Below are positions 9,483 through 16,765 of a stretch of DNA of 26,520 bases, piece after piece. Within the stretch, counting starts at the first letter, position 1; the number at the start of each line of letters is the position of its first letter. Where the stretch lies: the NCBI GenBank assembly GCA_964426895.1, contig CAYRSH010000017.1, positions 1 to 26,520 on the forward strand. The letters are read 5' to 3'. The DNA is from Caldipriscus sp964426895 (lineage in GTDB: Bacteria; Hydrothermota; Hydrothermia; LBFQ01). A program made the position numbers and the translations under genes. The notes beneath the pieces are model-generated. The model had not been told where the DNA came from. It worked only from the letters and a program-made list of their open reading frames with translations, and searched no databases.

Positions 9483-10547
9483 TTGATAGATACTCTACCA
9501 CTATTCCATGTAATTTTATCCGGAGGTTTAACCCTTTCTCTACCAAAATCTTATAAAACATTTGAAGACATTGCCAACTATTACAGTACCGCAGGTTCCC
9601 CATCAATTTTAAGGGAATATGTTTTTGCATATACATATCCCTATTCTGTATCCTCGCGGAATTCCGAATATTTAAGCGATAGCGCGTACCTTATAAGGCC
9701 ATTCTATACAAAACCCCTGTTTATGAGTGTGGGAGGGAGAATTGGAAAATCCTACTTACAGGTTGAGGGGGGTTTTTGGGGGAGTTATATAGATACGGTC
9801 GGCGATTACGATGTATCCTTTGGCAAAATCTCCTTTTCATCTTACTCTTCCCTTTTGAAGGAATTCACCGTTAGCGGTTTATTTACAACCTCCCGTAGGA
9901 GTGCCTATATTGGAAGATATCCATATGGCGATACGGTTTTGGATTTTTATGAAAATTGGATATATTTTCCAAGCGGTGGTTTGGAGTTTGTTTCAAGGGG
10001 TGATGGATACGGGTACTTTTCGGGGTTTGTATATAACAATTCCGGTGTTCCCCTGTGGGCGGGGTTTTACAAAGCCGTTAACGGATACAATATAAGGTTT
10101 AGGCAAATATCATTTTTATCAACCACCATACTCCCGGTAAGGGTGGAGGGTGAAGTGGGTAGGGTTTTTGTTAGGGGCAGGTATAACTTGGACTTTTATG
10201 CGTTTATAGGCTATATCTTCAACTCGGAAAACTTCAAAAATGGGTTAATATTTGAAAACAAGTTGGGATATACTGGATTTTTTGAGGGTGGGGAGATGGG
10301 AATAAGTGCAAGGTGGTTTTTAAGCGGGGGAGGGGAAGTATTGGGCTTTGAGCCCGTTATCAGGTATAGGTTTGCAAAAAGGTTTAGGCCAGAGGTATTC
10401 ATAGGATATCTTTATCCCGTAGATAAAGCCTTATTTGGTGGAATATCCCTTAACCTATTCCGCAGAAACTTCACATTTGCCTATAACAACTCGCATAGGT
10501 CTTTTTACTTGGGGATGGAGTTTGAATATGCTAAGTTTGGCTTTTAA
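9483..10547 (+). CDS. Probable outer-membrane beta-barrel protein, TTG start
   Basis: I do not recognise a named family. The 354 residues are rich in G, Y, F and S, with alternating polar/hydrophobic stretches typical of beta strands and no long hydrophobic helix after the N-terminus. The protein ends in YAKFGF, and a terminal aromatic residue is the usual signal for barrel insertion. The start is forced: the in-frame stop upstream lies in the tRNA anticodon loop (TAA at 9444), and TTG 9483 is the first possible start codon and the only one before the N-terminal hydrophobic stretch. That stretch (IDTLPLFHVILSGGLTLSL) could be a weak signal peptide without the usual basic residues. The TTG is one base after the tRNA, so both should share a transcript. 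The 3' end overlaps the next gene by 20 bases. Confidence 0.7.
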   Translation: MIDTLPLFHVILSGGLTLSLPKSYKTFEDIANYYSTAGSPSILREYVFAYTYPYSVSSRNSEYLSDSAYLIRPFYTKPLFMSVGGRIGKSYLQVEGGFWGSYIDTVGDYDVSFGKISFSSYSSLLKEFTVSGLFTTSRRSAYIGRYPYGDTVLDFYENWIYFPSGGLEFVSRGDGYGYFSGFVYNNSGVPLWAGFYKAVNGYNIRFRQISFLSTTILPVRVEGEVGRVFVRGRYNLDFYAFIGYIFNSENFKNGLIFENKLGYTGFFEGGEMGISARWFLSGGGEVLGFEPVIRYRFAKRFRPEVFIGYLYPVDKALFGGISLNLFRRNFTFAYNNSHRSFYLGMEFEYAKFGF

Positions 10548-10965
10548 TATAAATCTTTTTGCCACATTTCCGGGCTTGGTGAATAAAGAATTACCCATTT
10601 TTTTCGGTTATCCCGCCTTTGGTGTTAATGCCCCTTTAGGAGAGGCCACCTTTGGGGTTTTTGAAGTTGGTGGTATAAGGTATAGGATTGGAGAAGAAAA
10701 TATTGTTCTCCTCAATTCTTCGGTGGGTTTTGGTGGGAATATTGGCAAGTGGGAATTGGCCTTTGGATTTTCGGGTACAACGGCGGGAATACCGAGGTTA
10801 AACATATACGACCAGAGTTATACTGCGATATTTTTAAGGGGTGGGTATAGGTTAAAGTTTTTGAAAGGGGGAATAAATCTGCCCATATATTTACTCGCCC
10901 AAGGGGGTAAGTTCTCCGTTTTACCAGCACCCATGATTTATGTATCGCTTTCAACCCAAAGATAG
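10528..10965 (+). CDS. Small barrel-like or secreted protein of unknown function
   Basis: This 145-residue protein has the same glycine- and aromatic-rich beta character as its neighbour (for example GYPAFGVNAP, SSVGFGGNIG and LRGGYRLKF). The ATG at 10528 overlaps the upstream gene by 20 bases and has GGAG seven bases before it. The first residues (MLSLAFNINLFATF) are hydrophobic and may act as a short export signal. Its end overlaps uvrC by 26 bases. It could be a partner or second part of the upstream barrel protein. I rejected a frameshifted single gene because the upstream protein already ends in a natural barrel C-terminus. I know no function for it. Confidence 0.6.
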   Translation: MLSLAFNINLFATFPGLVNKELPIFFGYPAFGVNAPLGEATFGVFEVGGIRYRIGEENIVLLNSSVGFGGNIGKWELAFGFSGTTAGIPRLNIYDQSYTAIFLRGGYRLKFLKGGINLPIYLLAQGGKFSVLPAPMIYVSLSTQR

Positions 10966-12676
10966 CATAACCGAAAAGATATTAAATGCCCCGGAAAACA
11001 GTGGTGTTTATGTTTTTAAAAATAAGGGTAATCCAATATACATTGGTAAGGCCAAAAATTTGAGGAATAGGCTTAAATACTACCTATCCCCTACGGATGA
11101 GAGGGTGCAAAAAATGGTTTCGGAATCGGATGACTTGGAATTCATAATAACGGATGGGGAAAGGAATGCGGTTTTCTTAGAGGCCAGTCTTATAAAAAAG
11201 TATCAGCCGAAGTACAACATAAAACTCAAAAGTGAGACGCCGTTTTATTACATACATCTTACAGATGAGGAAATTCCCCGTGTAGTTTTAACGAGGAGGC
11301 CGTTAGATGGTGGTGAAAACTTCGGCCCTTATCTAAACAGATCACAGGTTAGGTTTTTCTTAAAGTTTGCAAGAAAACTATTTCCTTTAAGGAATTGCTC
11401 TTTAAAACTCCCTTCAAATAAAAAATACAACCCCTGCATTGAGTATCACATAGGTAGGTGTATAGCACCTTGTAGGTTTGATGTTAAAGGGGAATATTCG
11501 GAATATGTTGAGAGGTTCAAGAGGTTTTTAAACGGTGATATTGGCGATGTCGCAAAGTATATTTATGAAAGGATGATGAACGAGGCGAATAAACTCAACT
11601 TTGAGGCCGCGGCGATTTGGAGGGATAGGCTTAGGAGTTTAAACGAGTTTATGTCAAGGAGTATGGGGGAAAAGGATGTTTGGGCTATATATACTCTCGG
11701 GAATACTTCGTGTGTGGTTTTATACTCCCTTGAAGGCGGTCTTATAAAGGGGAGTTATAAGTTTTTAACGAGCGCATCAATTGAGGGGGAAAGGGGAACA
11801 TTGGAGGAGTTCCTTATAATGTATTACGCAAACAATCCGAGAAAGGTGGATGAAATAATAGTGCCTTTTGAATTGGAATTAAACGAGATAAACGGAATAC
11901 CCATAAAGTTGCCTTATGAAGGGGTTTCGGAGACGGTTAAAGCGGCGGAAATGTACGCAAAGTTGGAAGTTGAAAGTTATATCCAAAAATCCCAAAGAAT
12001 CCATCCCTCATTGGAATCTTTGAAAAAATTATTAAAACTCCCGAAACTGCCGAGAATAATTGAGGGATTTGATGTTTCCCACACATTTGGAACCCATAAG
12101 GTTGCCTCCCTTGTGGTTTTTAAGGATGGAAAACCTTTTAAATCCAGTTATAGGAGGTTTAAAATAAAAACGGTTGAAGGGATTGACGATTACAAAGCCA
12201 TTTATGAGGTGGTTTATAGGAGGTATAAAAGGGTTTTGGAGGAAGGTAAAGACCTACCGGATTTAATCCTTATAGACGGGGGAATAGGTCAGTTGAATTC
12301 GGCTTTAAAGGCCTTAAAAGAACTCAAACTTGAAATTCCCACGGTGGCACTTGCAAAACGGTTTGAGACGGTAATATTACCCGGCAACAGGATGGTACAA
12401 ATTCCTTTAAGCGAACCGGCCTTAAAACTCTTGCAGAGTGTGAGGGATGAGGCGCATAGGTTTGCCCTGAGTTATCATAGAACATTGAGGAGTAAAAATG
12501 CAAATAAATCCATACTTGATTTAATACCGGGGATAGGCGAAAAGAGGAAAAAGGTTCTCCTCGCTTATTTCGGGAGTATTAGCAGGATAAAGGGTGCAAG
12601 TGTTGAGGAGATAGCATCACTTCCCGGTTTTAACAAAAAGGTGGCAAAAACTTTAAAAGAGTTTCTAAATGGATAG
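10940..12676 (+). CDS. uvrC: Excinuclease ABC subunit C
   Basis: UvrC makes both incisions in bacterial nucleotide excision repair. The domain order is complete across 578 residues: a GIY-YIG nuclease (GVYVF at 22-26, YIGKAKNLRNRL at 34-45), a cysteine cluster (C153, C166, C174, C178), a UVR helix for UvrB binding (about 204-220), an RNase H-like nuclease with GFDVSHTFG and LILIDGG, then DEAHRFAL, and C-terminal helix-hairpin-helix motifs (IPGIGEKRKKVLL, LPGFNKKVAKTL). The four cysteines match the positions reported to bind a [4Fe-4S] cluster in E. coli UvrC. The ATG lies within the preceding gene, with no Shine-Dalgarno sequence. The stop overlaps the next gene by 8 bases. Confidence 0.97.
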   Translation: MYRFQPKDSITEKILNAPENSGVYVFKNKGNPIYIGKAKNLRNRLKYYLSPTDERVQKMVSESDDLEFIITDGERNAVFLEASLIKKYQPKYNIKLKSETPFYYIHLTDEEIPRVVLTRRPLDGGENFGPYLNRSQVRFFLKFARKLFPLRNCSLKLPSNKKYNPCIEYHIGRCIAPCRFDVKGEYSEYVERFKRFLNGDIGDVAKYIYERMMNEANKLNFEAAAIWRDRLRSLNEFMSRSMGEKDVWAIYTLGNTSCVVLYSLEGGLIKGSYKFLTSASIEGERGTLEEFLIMYYANNPRKVDEIIVPFELELNEINGIPIKLPYEGVSETVKAAEMYAKLEVESYIQKSQRIHPSLESLKKLLKLPKLPRIIEGFDVSHTFGTHKVASLVVFKDGKPFKSSYRRFKIKTVEGIDDYKAIYEVVYRRYKRVLEEGKDLPDLILIDGGIGQLNSALKALKELKLEIPTVALAKRFETVILPGNRMVQIPLSEPALKLLQSVRDEAHRFALSYHRTLRSKNANKSILDLIPGIGEKRKKVLLAYFGSISRIKGASVEEIASLPGFNKKVAKTLKEFLNG

Positions 12677-13862
12677 GGAATTAATGGAATTGATAACAAA
12701 CCTTCCCAAAAAGTTGGATTTTGAGGGTTTTCATTTGAAATTCATAAAAGATGTCGGTGAGGGGGACCTAAATACGGTATTAAATATGTGCGCTATAACG
12801 AACAGGATATATCTTATACCGAGATATATTAAGGTGTTTGAGAGAAAGAGGGGATATTTGCCGGATTTTGTATATTCTTATCTGGCGCTGTACTATATGA
12901 AAACCTTAAAAATCCGCAAATTGCGAGAAATTCTTCCAAAGTCTTCCAATACAATGAAACTGGTCGTATATATGCAGTTCGGATTGGTAAAGGAAGTTGA
13001 GGAAATCTTGGATAAAACCGATTTGGGAAAAGAAGAGAAAACAATAACACTCTTAAACATTAAAGCTTTGAAAGGGGAAAAAATTGATTTAAACTACTTG
13101 AAAAGTTTTGAAAGTGCAAGGAAGTTATACTGGATTTTATCCAAGGCCATTAGGGGATTTTACCTTATATCCCGGGGTTATATTGAAGAAGGGGAAGAGA
13201 CTTATAAGGAAACGCTAAATACCTGTGTAAAGTACGATCTGTTGCCCTTGGGAATACAAACCGCGATTTTATATTACTCCCTAACAAGGAATGTTTTGGG
13301 GTTGGAGCAAATTAGGATAATATGTGAATCTTTGGGGGATAGGCTAAAATATCTAAAAACCTTAATTTACCGGTCATTTGTTGAAAACGAACTAATAAAA
13401 GCGTTGGACATTTATAGGGGTAAAATTATGAAAATTCCATCTTTGCGTATCCTTTACGGGGTTATAACGGGAAGGGAAACGGGAAATACATATATAAAAG
13501 GCTTGTGGAACCAATGTTATTACCTCAAACTTGTAGCGGGTAATCGCATTTGGATAAGGATGAGGGATTTAAAGGTTTTTAAAGGGAATAGGGAATTGAA
13601 ACTCCCGCGTTCGAGAAAGTCAAAAGTCATATTGGGTTTGTATAAGGTTGGGGGTAAAAAAGCCGTAATGGAAAACGCAAAAAGGATTTTCCCCAATTCA
13701 AAGCATCCGGAAAATAGGTGCCAAGAATACCTTTCAAGGTTAAAAAACATGGGTTTAACCGCTTGTGAAGATGATATAAAAATAAGCGTTGAAAACGGAG
13801 AGTTTTTAAAGGACCTTCCGGATTTAAGGGATATGTTCATGCCATATTTAAGTGGCATATAA
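12669..13862 (+). CDS. Helical-repeat protein with C-terminal winged-helix-like domain
   Basis: No exact family is recognised. Residues 1-290 are mainly amphipathic helices, with pieces reminiscent of TPR units (about 160-185 and 235-255). From about 294 to 380 the pattern changes to a short beta hairpin (IWIRMRDLKVFKGNRELKL), a basic turn (RSRKSK), then helices and QEYLSRLKNMG, followed by two more strands. This resembles the OmpR-type winged helix of BTAD/SARP regulators, which usually open with a similar strand pair and RRK...L, but here it sits at the C-terminus. A transcription-regulator role is therefore an inference. The ATG overlaps the uvrC stop (ATGGATAG), so the gene is expressed with uvrC. 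No signal peptide or membrane segment is seen. Confidence 0.6.
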   Translation: MDRELMELITNLPKKLDFEGFHLKFIKDVGEGDLNTVLNMCAITNRIYLIPRYIKVFERKRGYLPDFVYSYLALYYMKTLKIRKLREILPKSSNTMKLVVYMQFGLVKEVEEILDKTDLGKEEKTITLLNIKALKGEKIDLNYLKSFESARKLYWILSKAIRGFYLISRGYIEEGEETYKETLNTCVKYDLLPLGIQTAILYYSLTRNVLGLEQIRIICESLGDRLKYLKTLIYRSFVENELIKALDIYRGKIMKIPSLRILYGVITGRETGNTYIKGLWNQCYYLKLVAGNRIWIRMRDLKVFKGNRELKLPRSRKSKVILGLYKVGGKKAVMENAKRIFPNSKHPENRCQEYLSRLKNMGLTACEDDIKISVENGEFLKDLPDLRDMFMPYLSGI

Positions 13863-13888
13863 TTTACCAACAATATCCCCTCACACCT

Positions 13889-13894
13889 TATTAT
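13889..13894 (+). promoter_or_regulatory. -10 element of the YceI-like gene
   Basis: TATTAT is followed by ACCCGGTGCT (10 bases) and the ATG at 13905; TTATAC two bases on is an alternative reading. The ACCCG discriminator matches the next promoter downstream. A second TATAAT at 13858-13863 overlaps the stop of the preceding gene and would give a leader of about 35 bases, so two start sites are possible. Confidence 0.5.
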
Positions 13895-13904
13895 ACCCGG
13901 TGCT

Positions 13905-14492
13905 ATGAAAAGGATAGCAATATTATTAGCCCTTGCGCCGGCATTGGTATATGCAAAGCCTTTAAAATTTGTGGTAGACCCCGCGCATACATCCATCACA
14001 TTCAAGGTAAAACACATGATGGTGACGACTGTCGTGGGTACATTTGAAAAGTTTAATGGGTGGATAGAGTACGACCCCGATAATCCAAAAAACACGAAGG
14101 CCGAGGGAATAGTTTATGTTCAAAGCATAAACACGAGAAATGAAAAGAGGGATAACCATTTGAGGAGTCCCGATTTCTTTGATGCCGAAAAATACCCCGA
14201 AATGAGAATGGTGGTCAAAAAGGTTTATGAGAAGGGTAATACTTGGTGGGCGGATGCGAACTTAACCATAAAGGGAATTACCAAAACCGTATCTTTCCCC
14301 TTCACGATAACAGGTCCAATTAAGGATCCTTGGGGTAATCTAAGGATAGGGGTTGAGGCATCTTTTGAAATCAACAGGTTTGACTTTGGATTAAACTGGA
14401 ATAAGGTGCTTGAAACCGGGGGTTTGGTGGTTGATAAAACCGTAAAAGTTGAATTGCAAATAGAGGCTATACACAAGCCCTCTGAAAACTGA
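13905..14492 (+). CDS. YceI-family periplasmic lipid-binding protein
   Basis: YceI proteins are secreted beta-barrel (lipocalin-like) proteins, some known to bind polyisoprenoids such as ubiquinone precursors. A standard signal peptide is present (MKRIAILLALAPALVYA, probable cleavage before K18). The mature part has the family hallmarks: VDPAHTSITFKVKHMMVTTVVGTFEKF, RDNHLRSPDFFDAEKYPEM and a conserved LTIKGITKTVSFP. At 195 residues it is of normal length. It has its own -10 element and sits between the uvrC operon and the lytic transglycosylase. The ligand cannot be told from sequence. Confidence 0.93.
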   Translation: MKRIAILLALAPALVYAKPLKFVVDPAHTSITFKVKHMMVTTVVGTFEKFNGWIEYDPDNPKNTKAEGIVYVQSINTRNEKRDNHLRSPDFFDAEKYPEMRMVVKKVYEKGNTWWADANLTIKGITKTVSFPFTITGPIKDPWGNLRIGVEASFEINRFDFGLNWNKVLETGGLVVDKTVKVELQIEAIHKPSEN

Positions 14493-14495
14493 GTT

Positions 14496-14501
14496 TATAA
14501 T
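14496..14501 (+). promoter_or_regulatory. -10 element of the lytic transglycosylase gene, leaderless type
   Basis: A perfect TATAAT begins 4 bases after the YceI stop codon. It is followed by ACCCGCTT (8 bases) and the GTG start at 14510. The short distance leaves no room for a Shine-Dalgarno sequence, so the transcript should begin at the GTG. No -35 of good quality is seen. Confidence 0.65.
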
Positions 14502-14509
14502 ACCCGCTT

Positions 14510-16135
14510 GTGTTATTTCTTATATCCTTATATCCCGAGATTGAGGGGTTTTTACTTTACGATCGGATAAAGTCCGGGGAGTACGGTTTATTAAAGGAGG
14601 TTTGTAATAACCCAACCCCCCCTTGCACATTGTCTTGTAAATTTATAGCACTTAAAAGTGTTAAAACCGACTACACACTTTGCCCGGAAATACCCGAGGT
14701 TTTAAACGCCAAATACGAATTATTCGCCGACACATCTTCCCTAATTAAACTCGCAAAGTTATACCCTTACTCCCCATTTTCTTTGAAGGCACTTCCTTTT
14801 TTGGACAAATATAACAAATTGCGTGTATTCCTTGACCACAAAATTTACGATAGCGTGTTTAAGTATGCGGATACCACAAAGGAAAACGAATATTCCCTTT
14901 ATCTTATAGCAAAGAGTAAATTTGCAGACCTAACCCTTGAAGAAATGCTTAAACTCCCCAAATGGTATTTGAGGTGGTATGTAGTGAAACCTTTGACAAA
15001 AGCCCTTACCGATGAAATTTACGATTCAATAGAGGTTTATTTGAAGGTTTTGGCGGATATAGGGGATGAGGAGAGGGCTTTCAGACTTATGGCCTCGGAA
15101 GTGGCAAAACCCAATATGAAACATTTGGGTTATAGGCTATTCTCTCTACTAAAACCCTATGCTAATGAAAATACGGAATCGGATGGTTTGGTATGGCTGG
15201 GTATTTCCGCTTACATTTTGGGATACATAGAGGATGCTTATAACTATTTGTATATGGCTTTCCGTAAAGCCGGTTATGGCGATTTTAACAGGATAAGGGC
15301 GGCTTTTTGGATATACAAAATTACACGGGATACCTATTATATTCGCATACTAAAAAATGAAGACCCTTTAAATTACTATTCCCTAAAACTCGGGATAAAA
15401 CCAAAATGGTCGGAAAGTGCCTTATGGGATACATTGGGGGATACGAGGTTTTACGAGATGGGTAAAATTGTTGAAAAAATCGCCGGTTATCAATACGCAA
15501 AGGATTTTTATTTAAAAAACATCCCCTCGGCTTACAAGCATTTAAGGGATTTGCTAAAAAGTGGGGATTTTTATAGGGCTTCCCTTGTATTACAATACAT
15601 ATATGACATTTCAGATAAAAGTGAGGGAATTCCCTTATGGTGGGGAAAACTTGCATACCCTTATAACAGAAAATTCTTTTCCCACTACATCGATTCGGCC
15701 TCTATTACCTTTGGTATAGATCCCCTTTTATTTGCGGCATTGATAAGGGAAGAAAGCAGGTTTATGGTTAAAGCGAGATCTCCGGCCGGTGCTTTGGGTT
15801 TATCCCAGATTATACCCGACAAGGTTGAAAAATTTTCAAGGAAGTTTAAAAAGAGTATTAGAAACCCATACGACCCGAAAACAAACCTTTTAATAGGGGC
15901 ATGGGTTTTCTCGGAATACTTAAAGGTTTTTCCCGATTACGCTTTGGCTTTGGCGTCTTATAATGCGGGTATGGGGGCATTGAACAGATGGCTTTGCGAT
16001 TACGAGTACGAAAGGCTTGATTACGACCTATTCCTTGATATTATTCCCTACAACGAAACCCGGGCGTATGTGAGGAGGGTTTTGAAGAGTTATTGGATTT
16101 ATAAAAGCCTGTATTCCTCGGGAAAGTTTGATTAA
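14510..16135 (+). CDS. slt: Soluble-type lytic transglycosylase (Slt70/MltE-like, GH23)
   Basis: This enzyme cleaves peptidoglycan glycan strands in the periplasm, forming 1,6-anhydro ends. The long N-terminal part (about 15-385) is helical, like the superhelix of Slt70. The catalytic domain (about 387-530) has the GH23 motifs: LIREESRF with catalytic E415 before S416, ARSPAGALGLSQI, and ALASYNAGMGALNRW, then PYNETRAYVRRVL. The GTG at 14510 is the most upstream start possible because an in-frame TAA lies at 14498. The export signal must therefore be the very short MLFLISLYPEIEG, which has no basic residue. The stop codon shares TTAA with the convergent flavin-reductase gene. In context it balances the PBP1A encoded earlier. 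Confidence 0.93.
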   Translation: MLFLISLYPEIEGFLLYDRIKSGEYGLLKEVCNNPTPPCTLSCKFIALKSVKTDYTLCPEIPEVLNAKYELFADTSSLIKLAKLYPYSPFSLKALPFLDKYNKLRVFLDHKIYDSVFKYADTTKENEYSLYLIAKSKFADLTLEEMLKLPKWYLRWYVVKPLTKALTDEIYDSIEVYLKVLADIGDEERAFRLMASEVAKPNMKHLGYRLFSLLKPYANENTESDGLVWLGISAYILGYIEDAYNYLYMAFRKAGYGDFNRIRAAFWIYKITRDTYYIRILKNEDPLNYYSLKLGIKPKWSESALWDTLGDTRFYEMGKIVEKIAGYQYAKDFYLKNIPSAYKHLRDLLKSGDFYRASLVLQYIYDISDKSEGIPLWWGKLAYPYNRKFFSHYIDSASITFGIDPLLFAALIREESRFMVKARSPAGALGLSQIIPDKVEKFSRKFKKSIRNPYDPKTNLLIGAWVFSEYLKVFPDYALALASYNAGMGALNRWLCDYEYERLDYDLFLDIIPYNETRAYVRRVLKSYWIYKSLYSSGKFD

Positions 16136-16695
16136 ATCTCCCTCAACTTAATTAAAGTCTTCGGATCGGATGTTATGTATTCACCCATACCCGCATATAA
16201 AACGGTTCTCTTGTCTTTTAGTAAAACATAATCGTCCTTTATTTCAACCTCACCTTCGTTGTAATACACCCTTTGAACCTCCCCGACTATCAGGGTATGA
16301 TCGCCTATCACATAATGTTCAACATAATAGCAATCCAAAACCAAAAAGGCCGTTTTTATTATGGGATTGTTTAACGGTGAGAGGAAGAAATCAATTTTAA
16401 ACTCTTTGTATTTATCAACATCCCTTCCGCTAACCGAACCAACCTTTTCAACAAAATCCGAATACTTATAATGAAAATAATGAACGGCAAAGGCTCGTGC
16501 CCTTAAAAATATATCATGACTGAACCTTTTGGGGGATACGGAAATTCCGTATAAAGGCGGGTCAAAGGATAATGGGGTATGCCATACCAAACTCATAACA
16601 GCCTTATTTTCCCCATCATAAGCCGTGGCCACAATCGCAGAAGTGGGATATACCGCATATAACCTCCTAAAATTAAACTTTTCCAACACTTTCAC
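16132..16695 (-). CDS. Flavin-reductase-like FMN-binding protein
   Basis: The 187-residue protein matches the flavin-reductase-like split-barrel fold (flavoredoxin type). PTSAIVATAYDGENKAVMSLVWHTPLSFDPP near the N-terminus is the usual FMN-contacting region, followed by GISVSPKRFSHD and a later VGEVQRVY strand. Members bind FMN and act as flavin reductases, flavoredoxins or monooxygenase partners; the electron partner here is unknown. The GTG at 16695 is chosen because a TACAAT hexamer lies 8 bases upstream with a -35 at 17-base spacing. The gene is divergent from the HtrA-like gene and the two promoters overlap. Its stop overlaps that of the lytic transglycosylase. Confidence 0.85.
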   Translation of the reverse strand: MKVLEKFNFRRLYAVYPTSAIVATAYDGENKAVMSLVWHTPLSFDPPLYGISVSPKRFSHDIFLRARAFAVHYFHYKYSDFVEKVGSVSGRDVDKYKEFKIDFFLSPLNNPIIKTAFLVLDCYYVEHYVIGDHTLIVGEVQRVYYNEGEVEIKDDYVLLKDKRTVLYAGMGEYITSDPKTLIKLREI

Positions 16696-16703
16696 AAGCG
16701 TTT

Positions 16704-16732
16704 ATTGTAAATTTGAACGCCTTGTTTAACAA
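16704..16732 (-). promoter_or_regulatory. Promoter of the flavin-reductase-like gene
   Basis: On the minus strand TTGTTA (16727-16732) and TACAAT (16704-16709) are 17 bases apart. The -10 is followed by AAACGCTT (8 bases) and the GTG start. The -35 is shared, base for base, with that of the opposite promoter. Confidence 0.6.
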
Positions 16733-16733
16733 G
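16721..16733. promoter_or_regulatory. Near-palindrome at the overlapping -35 boxes of two divergent promoters
   Basis: CTTGTTTAACAAG is a 13-base inverted repeat, CTTGTT/AACAAG around a central T. It covers the -35 boxes of both divergent promoters. RNA polymerase could hardly occupy both at once, and a dimeric regulator could bind here. Whether it is more than overlapping -35 boxes is unknown. Confidence 0.4.
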
Positions 16734-16754
16734 CAAATCTATCGGCTTTATAAT
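16726..16754 (+). promoter_or_regulatory. Promoter of the HtrA-like protease gene
   Basis: TTAACA (16726-16731, five of six consensus matches) and a perfect TATAAT (16749-16754) are separated by 17 bases. This is the best textbook promoter in the window. The ATG at 16766 lies 11 bases after the -10, leaving a leader of only a few bases. Confidence 0.7.
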
Positions 16755-16765
16755 ATTGGTTGCAT

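Noticed and set aside
9483..10965. One barrel gene split by a frameshift
   Set aside because: The first protein ends in a natural FGF terminus and the second has its own ATG with GGAG, so two overlapping genes are simpler.
14462..14483. Imperfect hairpin (AGAGGCT / AGCCCTCT) as a terminator of the YceI gene
   Set aside because: It lies wholly inside the coding sequence, has a bulge and is not followed by a T-run.
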